A stretch of 64,000 bases of DNA from Aggregatilinea lenta (lineage in GTDB: Bacteria > Chloroflexota > Anaerolineae > Aggregatilineales > Aggregatilineaceae): positions 620,001 to 684,000 of the forward strand of contig NZ_BFCB01000003.1 in NCBI RefSeq assembly GCF_003569045.1, read 5' to 3'. Position numbers and translations under genes: made by a program. Below, piece by piece: positions 63,946-64,000 of this stretch. Each line of letters opens with the position of its first letter. The stretch's first letter is position 1. Under the pieces are notes generated by a model. That model was given only the letters and a program-made list of their open reading frames with translations, was not told the origin of the DNA and ran no database searches.

Positions 63946-64000
63946 ATGAATCCTGACCACATTCTCGAAGTTGACGATATACAAGTGACGTTCCGCACCC
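63946..64000 (+). CDS. ABC importer ATPase, 5' end only (DppD-like)
   Basis: Only 18 codons are visible (MNPDHILEVDDIQVTFRT), eight bases after the permease stop. ILEVDDIQVTF is the typical start of the first ATPase of Dpp/Opp systems. The remainder lies beyond the right edge. Confidence 0.75.
   Translation, partial: MNPDHILEVDDIQVTFRT

Overview
The window is GC-rich, gene-dense bacterial DNA with many 1-16 bp gene overlaps. The gene content (BMP-type nucleoside importer, CbiR-type cobamide enzyme, DmsABC-type molybdoenzyme, oligopeptide-type importer under LacI control, FtsX/HlyD exporter with a two-component system) and the repeated GTAGGGGCGTATCGC palindromes suggest a Chloroflexota bacterium, probably Anaerolineae-like. 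This is inferred from gene style only; there is no rRNA or other marker gene here. No tRNA, rRNA or CRISPR array was seen.

Layout. 1-4898 (minus): the start of gltD and complete gltB, glutamate synthase. 5457-17703 (plus): an eight-gene unit with a tandem solute-binding protein, an FtsX-like permease, a HlyD-like lipoprotein adaptor, two ABC ATPases, a LysM membrane-anchored protein, a histidine kinase and a response regulator. This is the best candidate for an undescribed system. 17774-19826 (minus): cobU, cobS and cbiR for cobamide salvage or remodelling. 20049-21236: an HtrA protease, followed by a collapsed exporter operon (ABC ATPase 5' half joined to a DUF4340 3' end). 22237-24729: a TetR regulator with a clear promoter and operator, then an MFS pump. 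24824-32378: BtpA-like and DUF7916-like barrels, an AT-rich beta-propeller, a zinc alcohol dehydrogenase, two URO-D/MtaA-like proteins and an UlaG-like hydrolase.

32401-36678: a GT87-like membrane protein, a small hypothetical, a tyrosine recombinase cut short by a probable nonsense change, and a MarR / ABC-2 exporter unit. 36960-43377: a DmsABC-type Tat-exported molybdoenzyme, its TorD-family chaperone and a radical SAM protein. 43493-53183: a mutarotase, a GntR regulator, then a nucleoside import and salvage operon (BMP lipoprotein, ATPase, two permeases, isochorismatase-like hydrolase, PfkB kinase, nucleoside phosphorylase). 53360-57226: aldehyde dehydrogenase, CoA-transferase and aldo/keto reductase. 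57268-64000: two divergent LacI regulators with palindromic operators between them, then an oligopeptide/oligosaccharide-type ABC importer that runs off the right edge.

Two classes of dispersed palindromic repeats lie in the gaps between genes, and strong hairpins sit directly behind all three solute-binding-protein genes.
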